In this document: in pieces, positions 13,927 to 20,518 of the stretch
Layout: the number at the start of each line of letters is the position of its first letter
How positions within the stretch are numbered: position 1 is the stretch's first letter
NCBI GenBank assembly: GCA_945861365.1
Contig: CAMAUH010000013.1
Span: 1 to 20,518 of the forward strand
Direction: 5' to 3'
Source: Candidatus Kuenenia stuttgartensis
Lineage (GTDB): Bacteria; Planctomycetota; UBA1135; UBA2386
Length of the DNA stretch: 20,518 bases
Translations under genes and position numbers: made by a program
Notes under the pieces: model-generated
The model's database searches: none
Told to the model about the DNA's origin: nothing
What the model saw: the letters and a program-made list of their open reading frames with translations, nothing else

Positions 13927-14910
13927 TCAGCCCTCGATCGGCGTGCCCATGCGACGGAACTTGCGGTACCGCTGCTCGAGCAGGTCCGCCAACGGCAACG
14001 CCTGCAGTTCCTGCAGCCAGGTCAGGATCTGTGCCCGGACGCGCTCGATGGCGCCCTTCGGATCGCGGTGCGCACCACCCAGCGGCTCTTCGATCACCTT
14101 GTCGACGAGGCCGAGACGCAGCAGGTCCTTGCTGGTGAGCTTCAGTGCATCCGCAGCCTCGGGCGCCTTCTCACCGCTCTTCCACAGGATCGCCGCGCAG
14201 CCTTCGGGTGAAATGACCGAGTAGTAGCTGTTCTCCAGCATGCCGACGCGGTCACCGACACCGATGCCGAGCGCACCGCCAGAGCCGCCCTCGCCGATGA
14301 CGATGCTCAGGATCGGCACCTTCAGCTCGAACATCTCGAGGATGTTGCGGGCGATCGCCGACGCCTGGCCACGTTCCTCGGCGCCGATGCCCGGATAGGC
14401 ACCGGGCGTGTTGATGAACGTCACGATCGGCAGCTTCCACTTCTCCGCCAGACGCATCTTCTGCATCGCCTTGCGGTAGCCCTCCGGGTGCGCGCAACCG
14501 AAGTTGCAGGCGAGGCGATCCTTGACCGTCTTGCCCTTGCGGTGGCCGACCAGCAGGAATCGCACCCCACCCATCGTCGCGAGGCCGGTGAGGATCGCGC
14601 GGTCGTCGCCGAACACGCGGTCGCCGCACAGTTCGACGAAGTCGTCCAGCATCAGCTGCACGTAATCCGTGGTCAGCGGCCGGTCCGAGTGGCGCGCCAC
14701 GTTGACGCGTTCCCACGGCGACAGCTGCGCGTAGACGTCCGCGGTCTGGCGTCGCAGACGCTCCTCGAGCAATTCGATCTCCCCGGTGAGCTCCAGGTGG
14801 GAGCCCGAGTTCAGCTTGCGCAGCTCGTCGATCTTGACCTGCAGGTCGTTCAAGGGGCGCTCGAAGGCGAGGCCATCCTGCAATGAGGGCTTGGCGGAGG
14901 GTTCGGTCAT
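13927..14910 (-). CDS. accA: Acetyl-CoA carboxylase carboxyltransferase subunit alpha
   Basis: 327 residues from ATG 14910, close to the usual 315-325. With AccD it moves the carboxyl group from carboxybiotin on AccB to acetyl-CoA, making malonyl-CoA for fatty-acid synthesis. The family opening appears as LAFERPLNDLQVKIDEL (14-30). Crotonase-fold blocks are PHRKGK-type VGHRKGKTVKDRLACNFG (121-138), HPEGYRKAMQKM (141-152), FINTPGAYPGIGAEERGQ (165-182), the oxyanion region GEGGSGGALGIGVGD (206-220) and SVISPEGCAAILWK (231-244). A GTG at 14982 would overlap the upstream regulator's stop codon (GTGA) and add 24 residues. I prefer ATG 14910 because it fits family length and has TACATT 12 bases upstream. 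accD is not nearby. The kinase/regulator pair lies directly upstream on the same strand. Confidence 0.95.
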   Translation of the reverse strand: MTEPSAKPSLQDGLAFERPLNDLQVKIDELRKLNSGSHLELTGEIELLEERLRRQTADVYAQLSPWERVNVARHSDRPLTTDYVQLMLDDFVELCGDRVFGDDRAILTGLATMGGVRFLLVGHRKGKTVKDRLACNFGCAHPEGYRKAMQKMRLAEKWKLPIVTFINTPGAYPGIGAEERGQASAIARNILEMFELKVPILSIVIGEGGSGGALGIGVGDRVGMLENSYYSVISPEGCAAILWKSGEKAPEAADALKLTSKDLLRLGLVDKVIEEPLGGAHRDPKGAIERVRAQILTWLQELQALPLADLLEQRYRKFRRMGTPIEG

Positions 14911-14922
14911 GGCTGGTCGGGG

Positions 14923-14928
14923 AATGTA
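14923..14928 (-). promoter_or_regulatory. Candidate -10 box (TACATT) for accA
   Basis: Minus-strand TACATT matches four of six -10 bases and ends 12 bases before ATG 14910. The -35 position at 17-base spacing reads TGGATG (three of six). It would give accA its own short-leader transcript in addition to read-through from the regulator operon. Confidence 0.3.
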
Positions 14929-14978
14929 GGCAGCAGGTCGGGTCGCATCCACGTCGGATCGGGCCGGGCTGGGTTCGC

Positions 14979-16331
14979 TCACAGGCCGTACTCCTTGATC
15001 TTGCGATACAGCGTGCGCTCGCTGAGGCCCATGGCGCGGGCCGTCTTCAGGCGGTTGCCGCCGCACAGCTGCAGCGACACCCGGATGTGGTTCTGCTCGA
15101 CCTCGGACCAGGTGCGGCCGGCCAGGAACTGCCAGGAATCGGTGTCGGCAGGGGCTGGTGCCCAGATCTCCGGCGGCAGGTCGGCGCGGGTCAGGATGTT
15201 GCCGCGGGCACGCACCACCATCGACTCCATCGCGTTGCGCAGTTCGCGCACGTTGCCGGGCCAGTCGTACTGCACCAGCGCGACCAGGGCATCACGATCG
15301 ATCGACTCGACGTCCTTGCCGTGCAGCTTGCTGAAGTGCTTCAGGAAGTGGTCGGCCAACAGCTTGATGTCGCCGCGACGCTCCCGCAGCGCCGGCAGGT
15401 CGATCGTGACGACCTTCAGGCGGAAGTACAGGTCCTGCCGGAACGTGCCGTCCTTGGCCTTCTGCTGCAGGTCGGCGTTGGTCGCCGCCAACACCCGGAC
15501 GTCGACCGGCCGCAGCTTGTTGTCGCCGAGCCGGGACACCGAGCGCTCCTCGAGCACGCGCAGCAGTTTCACCTGCGTCGACAACGGCATCTCGCCGACC
15601 TCGTCGAGGAACAACGTGCCGCCGGCGGCGTACTCGAACTTGCCCTCGCGATCGGCGACGGCGCCGGTGAAGGCACCCTTCACGTGGCCGAACAGCTCGC
15701 TCTCGATGGTGCCCTCGGACATGCCGCCGCAGTTGATCGCGACGAACGGGCGCTTGCTGCGCGGCGACAGGTTGTGCACGGCGCGCGCGATCAGCTCCTT
15801 GCCGGTGCCGGACGGCCCCAGGATCAACACCGAGGCCGCGGTGCCGGCGATCTGCCGCACCAGCGCCATCACGCGCTGCATCTTCTGGTCCTGCCCCACC
15901 ACGCCCTCGATGCCGAAGGTGCGCTCGAACTGGCCGCGCAGGTCGTCGTAGGCGACGTCCTTCTGGTGGTCGCCGAGCGACTTCTTGACCTTGGCGCGCA
16001 GGTCGGCGAGGTCGACCGGCTTCTCGACGTAGTAGGTGGCCCCCTGCTCCATCGCCTGCACCGCGACATCGCGGCTGCCGTGGCCGGTCAGCATCACGAC
16101 GCGGCAGTTGGGATAGCCCTGCTTGGCCGCCGCCAACACCGCGAAGCCATCGACGCCCTTCATGACCAGGTCGGTCACCACGACGGCGAAGCGACGTTCG
16201 CCGAGCAGCTGCACGGCTTCGGCACCGCTGCTGGCCGCCGTGATCTGCACCGGCAGCACTTCGAGCGCCTCGACGAGGGTCTGGCGCAGCGCGTCGTCAT
16301 CGTCGACGACGAGGATCGGATCCATGCTCAT
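14979..16331 (-). CDS. NtrC-family sigma-54-dependent response regulator
   Basis: 450 residues from ATG 16331, which overlaps the kinase TGA (ATGA). Activates sigma-54 promoters after phosphorylation by its partner kinase. The receiver domain (about 5-120) has acidic D10-D12, phospho-acceptor Asp54 in VVVTDLVMKG, Thr82 and Lys104. The AAA+ domain (about 142-375) has Walker A GPSGTGKE (172-179), the sigma-54-contacting loop GAFTGA (219-224) and Walker B GGTLFLDEVGEM with D243/E244, followed by LLRVLEERSVSRLGDNK and FRQDLYFRLKVV. The C-terminal Fis-type helix-turn-helix is at about 424-447 (GGNRLKTARAMGLSERTLYR). All catalytic elements are intact. Targets are unknown: I saw no convincing -24/-12 (TGGCAC...TTGC) site in the spacers here. 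The kinase is upstream and accA downstream. Confidence 0.94.
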   Translation of the reverse strand: MSMDPILVVDDDDALRQTLVEALEVLPVQITAASSGAEAVQLLGERRFAVVVTDLVMKGVDGFAVLAAAKQGYPNCRVVMLTGHGSRDVAVQAMEQGATYYVEKPVDLADLRAKVKKSLGDHQKDVAYDDLRGQFERTFGIEGVVGQDQKMQRVMALVRQIAGTAASVLILGPSGTGKELIARAVHNLSPRSKRPFVAINCGGMSEGTIESELFGHVKGAFTGAVADREGKFEYAAGGTLFLDEVGEMPLSTQVKLLRVLEERSVSRLGDNKLRPVDVRVLAATNADLQQKAKDGTFRQDLYFRLKVVTIDLPALRERRGDIKLLADHFLKHFSKLHGKDVESIDRDALVALVQYDWPGNVRELRNAMESMVVRARGNILTRADLPPEIWAPAPADTDSWQFLAGRTWSEVEQNHIRVSLQLCGGNRLKTARAMGLSERTLYRKIKEYGL

Positions 16332-17077
16332 GCTTGCGACTCCGTGTCGCCGCCAGGTTGCACCAGCGGCAGACGCAGCGTGAACTGCGTGCCCTTGCCG
16401 ACCTCGGACTCGAGGGTCAGCGAGCCGCCGTGCTCTTCGGCGACGCGGCGAACGGTCGGCAGACCGAGGCCCGTACCGGTCTTCTTGGTCGAGAAGTACG
16501 GATCGAACACGCGGGGCTGCAGCTCGGGCGCGATGCCGGCACCGCTGTCGGTCACCCGCACGGCGACGTGGGCGCCATCGCGCACCGCGGAGACCATCAC
16601 CTGGCCACCACCAGGCGTCGCTTCGCGCGCGTTGCGCAGCAGGTTGGCGACGGCCGCCTGCACGTGGTTCCAGTCCGCCGACACCGGTGGCAGGTCCGCC
16701 CCGGGGAAGTAGCGCAGCGCCACGCCGGCATCGCGGAACTCCGGCTCGTGGAAGTCGACCAGCGCCTGCAGGCGGTCGTTCAGCTGCACCGGCGCCAGCT
16801 TCGGCTCGGGCGTGCGGGCGAAACTGAGGAACTCCTCGAGGATCTTCTGCAGCCGCCGCACCTCGCCTTCCACCGTGGCGAGCCGCTTCTGCGTGCGCTT
16901 GTCGCGCGGCGTCTCCGGCTCGCGGAACTCCTCCAACACCAACTGCAGGTTGAGTCCGATCGTGCTGAGTGGATTGCGGACCTCGTGGGCGAACCCGGCC
17001 AGCAGGGCGCCGAGCTGGGCCAGGCGCTGCAAGCGGATCCTGGCGAGGCGGTCTTCGCGGGCGGCAGAGGGCGACAT
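16328..17077 (-). CDS. Soluble histidine kinase without a sensor domain, partner of the NtrC-type regulator
   Basis: 249 residues from ATG 17077. A longer frame reaches an ATG at 17140, but its first 21 residues would be read through the palindrome at 17109-17135 and do not look like protein. The dimerisation/phospho-acceptor helix has His31 in AGFAHEVRNPLSTIG. The HATPase domain follows: N box VANLLRNAREATPGGG (N145, N149), G1 box DSGAGI (D177), F box PYFSTKK and G2 box GTGLGL (201-206). The protein consists only of this transmitter: no membrane segment, PAS or GAF domain, so the signal must come through a partner or the short N-terminus (residues 1-20). The stop overlaps the regulator's ATG, tying the two together. 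A TATCTT box ends 11 bases before the ATG. The divergent neighbour is the YrdC-like/phosphatase fusion. Confidence 0.92.
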   Translation of the reverse strand: MSPSAAREDRLARIRLQRLAQLGALLAGFAHEVRNPLSTIGLNLQLVLEEFREPETPRDKRTQKRLATVEGEVRRLQKILEEFLSFARTPEPKLAPVQLNDRLQALVDFHEPEFRDAGVALRYFPGADLPPVSADWNHVQAAVANLLRNAREATPGGGQVMVSAVRDGAHVAVRVTDSGAGIAPELQPRVFDPYFSTKKTGTGLGLPTVRRVAEEHGGSLTLESEVGKGTQFTLRLPLVQPGGDTESQA

Positions 17078-17088
17078 CGGGCCCGCCG

Positions 17089-17094
17089 AAGATA
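17089..17094 (-). promoter_or_regulatory. Candidate -10 box (TATCTT) for the kinase/regulator operon
   Basis: Minus-strand TATCTT matches four of six -10 bases (TAT..T) and ends 11 bases before ATG 17077, so the transcript would have almost no leader. At 17-base spacing the -35 position falls inside the palindrome at 17109-17135, not on a TTGACA-like sequence, which suggests activator dependence. Confidence 0.4.
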
Positions 17095-17108
17095 GGCCGC
17101 TGCGGAAC

Positions 17109-17135
17109 GGAATGCTCGCGCGTGGCGAGCATTCC
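17109..17135. promoter_or_regulatory. Perfect 11-bp palindrome in the divergent promoter region (candidate operator)
   Basis: GGAATGCTCGC (17109-17119), five bases GCGTG, then GCGAGCATTCC (17125-17135). The arms are perfect complements centred at 17122. The two flanking -10 candidates, TATCTT on the minus strand (proximal end 17094) and TATGGT on the plus strand (proximal end 17151), are 28 and 29 bases from the centre. Each arm therefore covers the -35 position of one promoter. This is the expected layout of a dimeric regulator controlling both directions. The regulator is unknown; a hairpin or terminator role is less likely between divergent starts. Confidence 0.55.
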
Positions 17136-17150
17136 CCCATCGACGCTGGC

Positions 17151-17156
17151 TATGGT
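17151..17156 (+). promoter_or_regulatory. Candidate -10 box (TATGGT) for the YrdC-like/phosphatase fusion gene
   Basis: TATGGT matches four of six -10 bases and ends 8 bases before ATG 17165, predicting a start at or within a few bases of the ATG. The -35 position at 17-base spacing (17128-17133) lies in the right arm of the palindrome. Confidence 0.4.
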
Positions 17157-17164
17157 GCGCGGCC

Positions 17165-18244
17165 ATGCCCTGCGAACGCGTCCCCCTGGCGGCCGCTGCC
17201 CGCGACCAACTGGTCGCGACCACGGTGGCCAGGCTGCGGGCTGGCGACCTGTGCGTGTTGCCGACCGAGACCGTCTACGGCGTCGCGGCGCGACCCGGTC
17301 ACGAACGGGCGACGCCGCGCCTGCGTCGCTTGCTGGGGCGGAGCCACGACGCGGTGTTCGCGCTGCACCTGGCACGGGCGGCCGACGCAGCCCCACTGGC
17401 GGAGCGCCTGGCGCCCCCGGTGCAGCGGCTGATCGACCGCTACTGGCCGGGCCCGCTGACCGTGATCGTGCCCGCGCGCGGCGGCGGCGAGATCGGCCTG
17501 CGGGTGCCCGCGCACGAGTTCACGCGCCGGGTGATCGCCGGGCTCGGGGAACCGCTGTGGCTGGCCGCTCTGCAGCGCGCAGGGCAACCGCCGAGCACGA
17601 CCGCGGCGGCGATCCTCGCCGAGTTCGGCGACGAGATCGATCTGCTGGTCGACGACGGCCCCTCGCCGTTGGGCAGCCCGTCGACCGTCGTGCGCTGGGC
17701 GGACGGCAAGCTGCACGTGCAGCGCGAGGGCATCCTGCTGCGCGACGACGTGCTGCAGACGGCAGCCACGCTGGTGCTGTTCGTCTGCACCGGCAACACC
17801 TGCCGTTCGCCGCTCGCCGAAGCGGCCGCCGCCGCCGCCACCGGCGAGGCGCTGCGGGCGCCGACCGACGAACTGCTCACGCGCGGGTTCCTGTTCGCGA
17901 GCGCTGGCACGGCGACGGTCGATGGCGACCCGGCCAGTGAAGGCAGCCGCGCCGCGGCCGCGGAGGTCGGCCTCGACCTGTCGAACCACCAGAGCCGCGT
18001 CTTGACGCCGGAACTGGTCGCCCGCGCCGACCGCATCTACTGCCTCGCGCAGAGCCACCGTCGCGCGGTGCTGGCGGAGATGCCCGACGCCGGCGACAAG
18101 ATCACGCTGCTGCGGCCGGACCAGCTCGACATCGCCGATCCGTACGGCGGCGAACTCTCGCGCTACCGACGCGCCAGGGACGAGATCCGCGCGGCGATCA
18201 GGGCGCGGCTGCCCGAATGGCTGCCGGACGATCGGCGCAGCTGA
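17165..18244 (+). CDS. Fusion of a degenerate Sua5/YrdC-like domain with an LMW (arginine-type) protein phosphatase
   Basis: 359 residues. Residues about 10-195 are Sua5/YrdC-like, the fold that makes threonylcarbamoyl-AMP for tRNA t6A: PTETVYGVA (33-41), RYWPGPLTVIVPARG (92-106) and PPSTTAAAILAEFGDEIDLL (142-161) align well. However, the lysine of the KxR motif is Leu (L57-G-R59), and the SAN motif region reads LAALQRAG (133-140). Ligand binding may therefore be lost or changed. Residues about 202-355 are a low-molecular-weight phosphatase with an intact P-loop CTGNTCRS (C208 nucleophile, R214) and general-acid motif DPYGG (D325). Thr212 is the residue that in Bacillus YwlE favours phospho-arginine; tyrosine phosphatases usually have Ile or Leu there. 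ywlC (sua5) and ywlE are close neighbours in Bacillus subtilis, so this may be a fused version of that pair. It diverges from the kinase and ends 6 bases before the convergent lpxD stop. Confidence 0.88.
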   Translation: MPCERVPLAAAARDQLVATTVARLRAGDLCVLPTETVYGVAARPGHERATPRLRRLLGRSHDAVFALHLARAADAAPLAERLAPPVQRLIDRYWPGPLTVIVPARGGGEIGLRVPAHEFTRRVIAGLGEPLWLAALQRAGQPPSTTAAAILAEFGDEIDLLVDDGPSPLGSPSTVVRWADGKLHVQREGILLRDDVLQTAATLVLFVCTGNTCRSPLAEAAAAAATGEALRAPTDELLTRGFLFASAGTATVDGDPASEGSRAAAAEVGLDLSNHQSRVLTPELVARADRIYCLAQSHRRAVLAEMPDAGDKITLLRPDQLDIADPYGGELSRYRRARDEIRAAIRARLPEWLPDDRRS

Positions 18245-18250
18245 ACCGCG

Positions 18251-19237
18251 TCAGTCGCCTTCGCCGCGACCGGGCACCAGACCGCGCAGCACGCGCAGCA
18301 GCCGCAGGAAGCGCCGCTTCTCCAGCACCGGGTGGCCCATGTAGTCACCGGGTTCCAGGATGTCCTTCAGGATCACGGTGCCGCCCCCGACACGAACGTC
18401 GGCGCCGATGGTCAGGTGGCCGCTGATACCGACCTGGCCCGCGAGCCAGCAGCGATCGCCGATCGTCGTCGAGCCCGCGACCATGCAGCCGGCGGCCATC
18501 ACGACGTCGCTGCCGATCACGCAGTTGTGCGCGATGTGGCACAGGTTGTCGATCTTGGTGCGCGCCCCGATCCGGGTGCTGCCGAGCGCGCCGCGATCGA
18601 CCGCGGTGCCAGCACCGATCTCGACATCGTCGTCGAGCACCGCGATGCCGAGTTGCGGCACCTTCAGCCAGGTCTTGCCTTCCTGCGCGTAGCCGAAGCC
18701 ATCGGCGCCGATCACCGCATTCGCATGCAGCACGACGCGCTGCCCCATCTGCACGCTGTGGTAGATCGTCACGTTCGGGTGCAGCAGACCATCGCGCCCG
18801 ATCACGCTGCCATCGCCGACGACCGCCCCTGCCATCACGATGGTGCCAGCGCCGATGCGGCAGCGACCGACCACTGCGCGCGGCCCGATGACGACCGGCG
18901 ACTCGAGTTCGGCGCCAGGATCGACGACCGCGGTCGGGTGGATGCTGTGCACGGTCGCGCGCGGGATCGGATGGAAGTGCAACGCGATCTTCGCGTAGGC
19001 GACGTTGACGTCGTCGACGACGATCTGGCTGGCGCTGGTCGTGAGCTCGGAGCCGGCGAGCAGGGCGCCGGCGCGCGTCGCCTTCGCGGCGGCGTGGTAA
19101 CGGGCATCGCGGACGAAGCCGATCCGCTCCGGGCCTGCCGTGCGCAGGTCACCGAGCCCGAGAATGCGCCGAGAGCCATCGCCGATCAGGCGACCGCCGA
19201 CCATTTGCGCGAGCGTTGCGACCGTGACGTCAGTCAT
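18251..19237 (-). CDS. lpxD: UDP-3-O-acylglucosamine N-acyltransferase LpxD
   Basis: 328 residues, close to the family's 340. Third step of lipid A synthesis: adds an acyl chain from acyl-ACP to the 2-amino group of UDP-3-O-acyl-glucosamine. The N-terminal uridine-binding domain runs to about 98 (LAQMVGGRLIGDGSRRI, IGFVRDARYHAAAKATRAGA). A left-handed beta-helix of hexapeptide repeats covers about 100-295 (HPTAVVDPGAELES, VVIGPRAVVGRCRIGAGT). The catalytic base is His237 in IAHNCVIG, equivalent to E. coli His239. GADGFGYAQEGKTWLKVPQLG (177-197) is characteristic of LpxD. A basic C-terminal helix (305-320) is short but present. ATG 19237 overlaps the TGA of the upstream gene (ATGA), implying coupling; CATAAT (19251-19246) 8 bases before the ATG may also serve as a -10. 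Other lpx or fab genes are not in the window. Confidence 0.95.
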   Translation of the reverse strand: MTDVTVATLAQMVGGRLIGDGSRRILGLGDLRTAGPERIGFVRDARYHAAAKATRAGALLAGSELTTSASQIVVDDVNVAYAKIALHFHPIPRATVHSIHPTAVVDPGAELESPVVIGPRAVVGRCRIGAGTIVMAGAVVGDGSVIGRDGLLHPNVTIYHSVQMGQRVVLHANAVIGADGFGYAQEGKTWLKVPQLGIAVLDDDVEIGAGTAVDRGALGSTRIGARTKIDNLCHIAHNCVIGSDVVMAAGCMVAGSTTIGDRCWLAGQVGISGHLTIGADVRVGGGTVILKDILEPGDYMGHPVLEKRRFLRLLRVLRGLVPGRGEGD

Positions 19238-20518
19238 GGCGCGCGATTATGCAGACTGCGCAGCCGTTCCGCTGCCTCGTGTCGCGCAGATTGCGGCCAT
19301 TGCGGCTCGTACGGCACGGCGCCTGCGACAGCATCGCGAAGCAACTCGCCGGCGACCACGCGCACGTCGAGTTCCTCCGCCTCGAGCAGTGCGGCGAGCA
19401 GCAGCCAGCACCCCGGGTCGCGCCGGCCGCGCAGCGCCGTGGCCAGAGCCGCCCGGTCCGCCGCCGAACGCTGCAGCAGCACCGCCAGCGCCGCGGGCGG
19501 CGGCAGATCGTGCCGCCACAACCCGAGCAGTTCGCGCTCACCAGCACGCGCCTGCAGCACCAGCACCGCTTCCCGCAGCACGAACGGGTCGGCGAGTTCG
19601 CGCAGCACGCCGCTGGCAGCCGGCGAGAGCGGCGCAGCCGCGAGCTGGATCACGAGGGCGCGCGCGCAAGCGGAGCGGAAGCGGACCCGCAGCGCCACGC
19701 CGAGCGGAGTGTCCTCGGCACAGAGCGCGGCGAGGCGCGCCGGCGGCGGCAACCGCGACAGGTCCTCGAGCTCGCCGCTGGCCTGCTGCACACTCGGCAA
19801 CCCGGCGCAAACCGGCGGCAGGTTCTGGTGCCAGGTCGGATCGATCGCGAAGGCGCGGCGGATCGCCGTCGCCGGCGCCACGACGGGAACACCATCGGCA
19901 CCCTCGAGGCCGAGTGCGGCCTGCAACAGCGCATGCGGCGCGCCCTGCGGCAGGAAGCGCAGCGCGATCGCCTGCGCCTCGGCGCGCGCCGTGGCACTGC
20001 TGTCGAGGCTGCGGATGTGCGCGACCTGGCGCCGCAGTTCGGCCTGCTGCGCGGTCCAGTGCGACAACAACGAATCGGCGCGCATCGCTTCGTGCACCGG
20101 TTCTGGCTGCAACCAGGCGTGCAGCACCGCCAGGGCGGCAGCGCGCCCGACCGCCCCAGCCACCGGGGCGAACGCTTCGCGCGGCCGGCACACCGTGCCG
20201 CGCAACGCCGACATCACGTCATCGGTACAGCCGAGATGCGCGGCATGCGCGAGCCAGCGCGCATCGTCGCTCCACTGCGCGAACGTGGCCCGCACCGCCG
20301 GTCGTTGCGGCGCCGAAACCAGCACGGCCGCATCGCCGACGACGAACAGCCCGTTCCACGGATGGGCCGCGCTGGCCGCGGCCAACCACTGCTGCAGGTG
20401 CGCCGGAGCCACACGGTCCAGGGCCACCGCCTGCAGCACGAGCCCAGCCCCGACGGCACGACGCAGCGCCAGCTGCAGTTCGGGGGTGCGCGGCGCCACG
20501 GCACCGAGCGGCTCACCC
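19234..20518 (-). CDS. Unknown helical, HEAT-like protein, 5' end beyond the window
   Basis: The frame is open to the right edge. GTG at 20499 would give 421 residues, but the frame stays open before it (GEPLGAV...), so the gene probably starts outside the window. I do not recognise the family. The protein is rich in Ala, Leu and Arg, with helix-forming stretches that look like degenerate HEAT-type pairs (ELADPFVLREAVLVLQARAG, WLLLAALLEAEELDVRVVAG). No membrane segment, signal peptide or catalytic motif is visible in the part seen. The TGA overlaps the lpxD ATG by 4 bases, so the two are probably translated together. This may link the protein to the envelope, but that is only inference from position. 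Confidence 0.6.
   Translation of the reverse strand, partial: GEPLGAVAPRTPELQLALRRAVGAGLVLQAVALDRVAPAHLQQWLAAASAAHPWNGLFVVGDAAVLVSAPQRPAVRATFAQWSDDARWLAHAAHLGCTDDVMSALRGTVCRPREAFAPVAGAVGRAAALAVLHAWLQPEPVHEAMRADSLLSHWTAQQAELRRQVAHIRSLDSSATARAEAQAIALRFLPQGAPHALLQAALGLEGADGVPVVAPATAIRRAFAIDPTWHQNLPPVCAGLPSVQQASGELEDLSRLPPPARLAALCAEDTPLGVALRVRFRSACARALVIQLAAAPLSPAASGVLRELADPFVLREAVLVLQARAGERELLGLWRHDLPPPAALAVLLQRSAADRAALATALRGRRDPGCWLLLAALLEAEELDVRVVAGELLRDAVAGAVPYEPQWPQSARHEAAERLRSLHNRAP

Noticed and set aside
14883..16712. Long plus-strand open frame opposite accA, the NtrC-type regulator and the kinase
   Set aside because: It is opposite three genes with intact catalytic motifs and shows only low-complexity, His/Val/Ala/Arg-rich sequence.
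17077..17140. N-terminal extension of the histidine kinase to an ATG at 17140
   Set aside because: The 21 extra residues are encoded by the palindrome and the -10-like box and do not look like protein; the ATG at 17077 is just before the typical transmitter sequence.

Overview
This is a high-GC window (roughly 70% by eye) with bacterial gene density and mostly core genes. The likely source is a planctomycete or a close relative in the PVC group. That is an inference from three things: a TPR protein carrying two RNA polymerase alpha C-terminal-like domains, secreted HEAT-repeat and PDZ proteins, and a YrdC-like/LMW-phosphatase fusion. The lpxD gene implies a lipid-A-bearing (Gram-negative-type) envelope. 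I see no transposase, integrase, phage gene, CRISPR array, rRNA or tRNA. No gap between genes exceeds 300 bases; the largest are about 200 bases (13727-13926 and 5034-5229).

Layout, left to right. A glycosyltransferase cut off by the left edge is followed, behind a candidate promoter, by the TPR/double-alphaCTD gene. A 114-base spacer full of hairpins then leads to ruvA. mnmG lies on the minus strand, tail to tail with ruvA, and diverges from a secreted HEAT/TPR-like protein. The plus strand then carries the proteostasis cluster tig-clpP-clpX with rlmN 6 bases behind clpX.

The next block is on the minus strand. An ECF sigma factor, its putative membrane anti-sigma factor (4-base overlap) and a secreted HEAT+PDZ protein form one likely operon. 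Further right, a soluble histidine kinase and an NtrC-type sigma-54 activator (4-base overlap) precede accA. The kinase diverges from the YrdC-like/LMW-phosphatase fusion across a compact symmetric promoter region built around a perfect 11-bp inverted repeat. lpxD comes last on the minus strand, coupled by a 4-base overlap to an unrecognised gene that runs off the right edge.

The most interesting points are regulatory and architectural. (1) The ruvA leader holds three perfect inverted repeats, one with 15-bp arms, plus a 28-codon ORF. (2) The palindrome between the histidine kinase and the fusion gene sits at the -35 distance of both candidate promoters. (3) The YrdC-like domain has lost its KxR lysine and SAN motif, while the fused phosphatase has the Thr-containing P-loop of protein-arginine phosphatases. 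(4) A free-standing TPR protein has tandem alphaCTDs. (5) TANNNT boxes repeatedly lie 6-12 bases before start codons at transcription-unit starts, which suggests leaderless or near-leaderless mRNAs. I do not see an obvious new defence or mobile system; most of the window is core genome.
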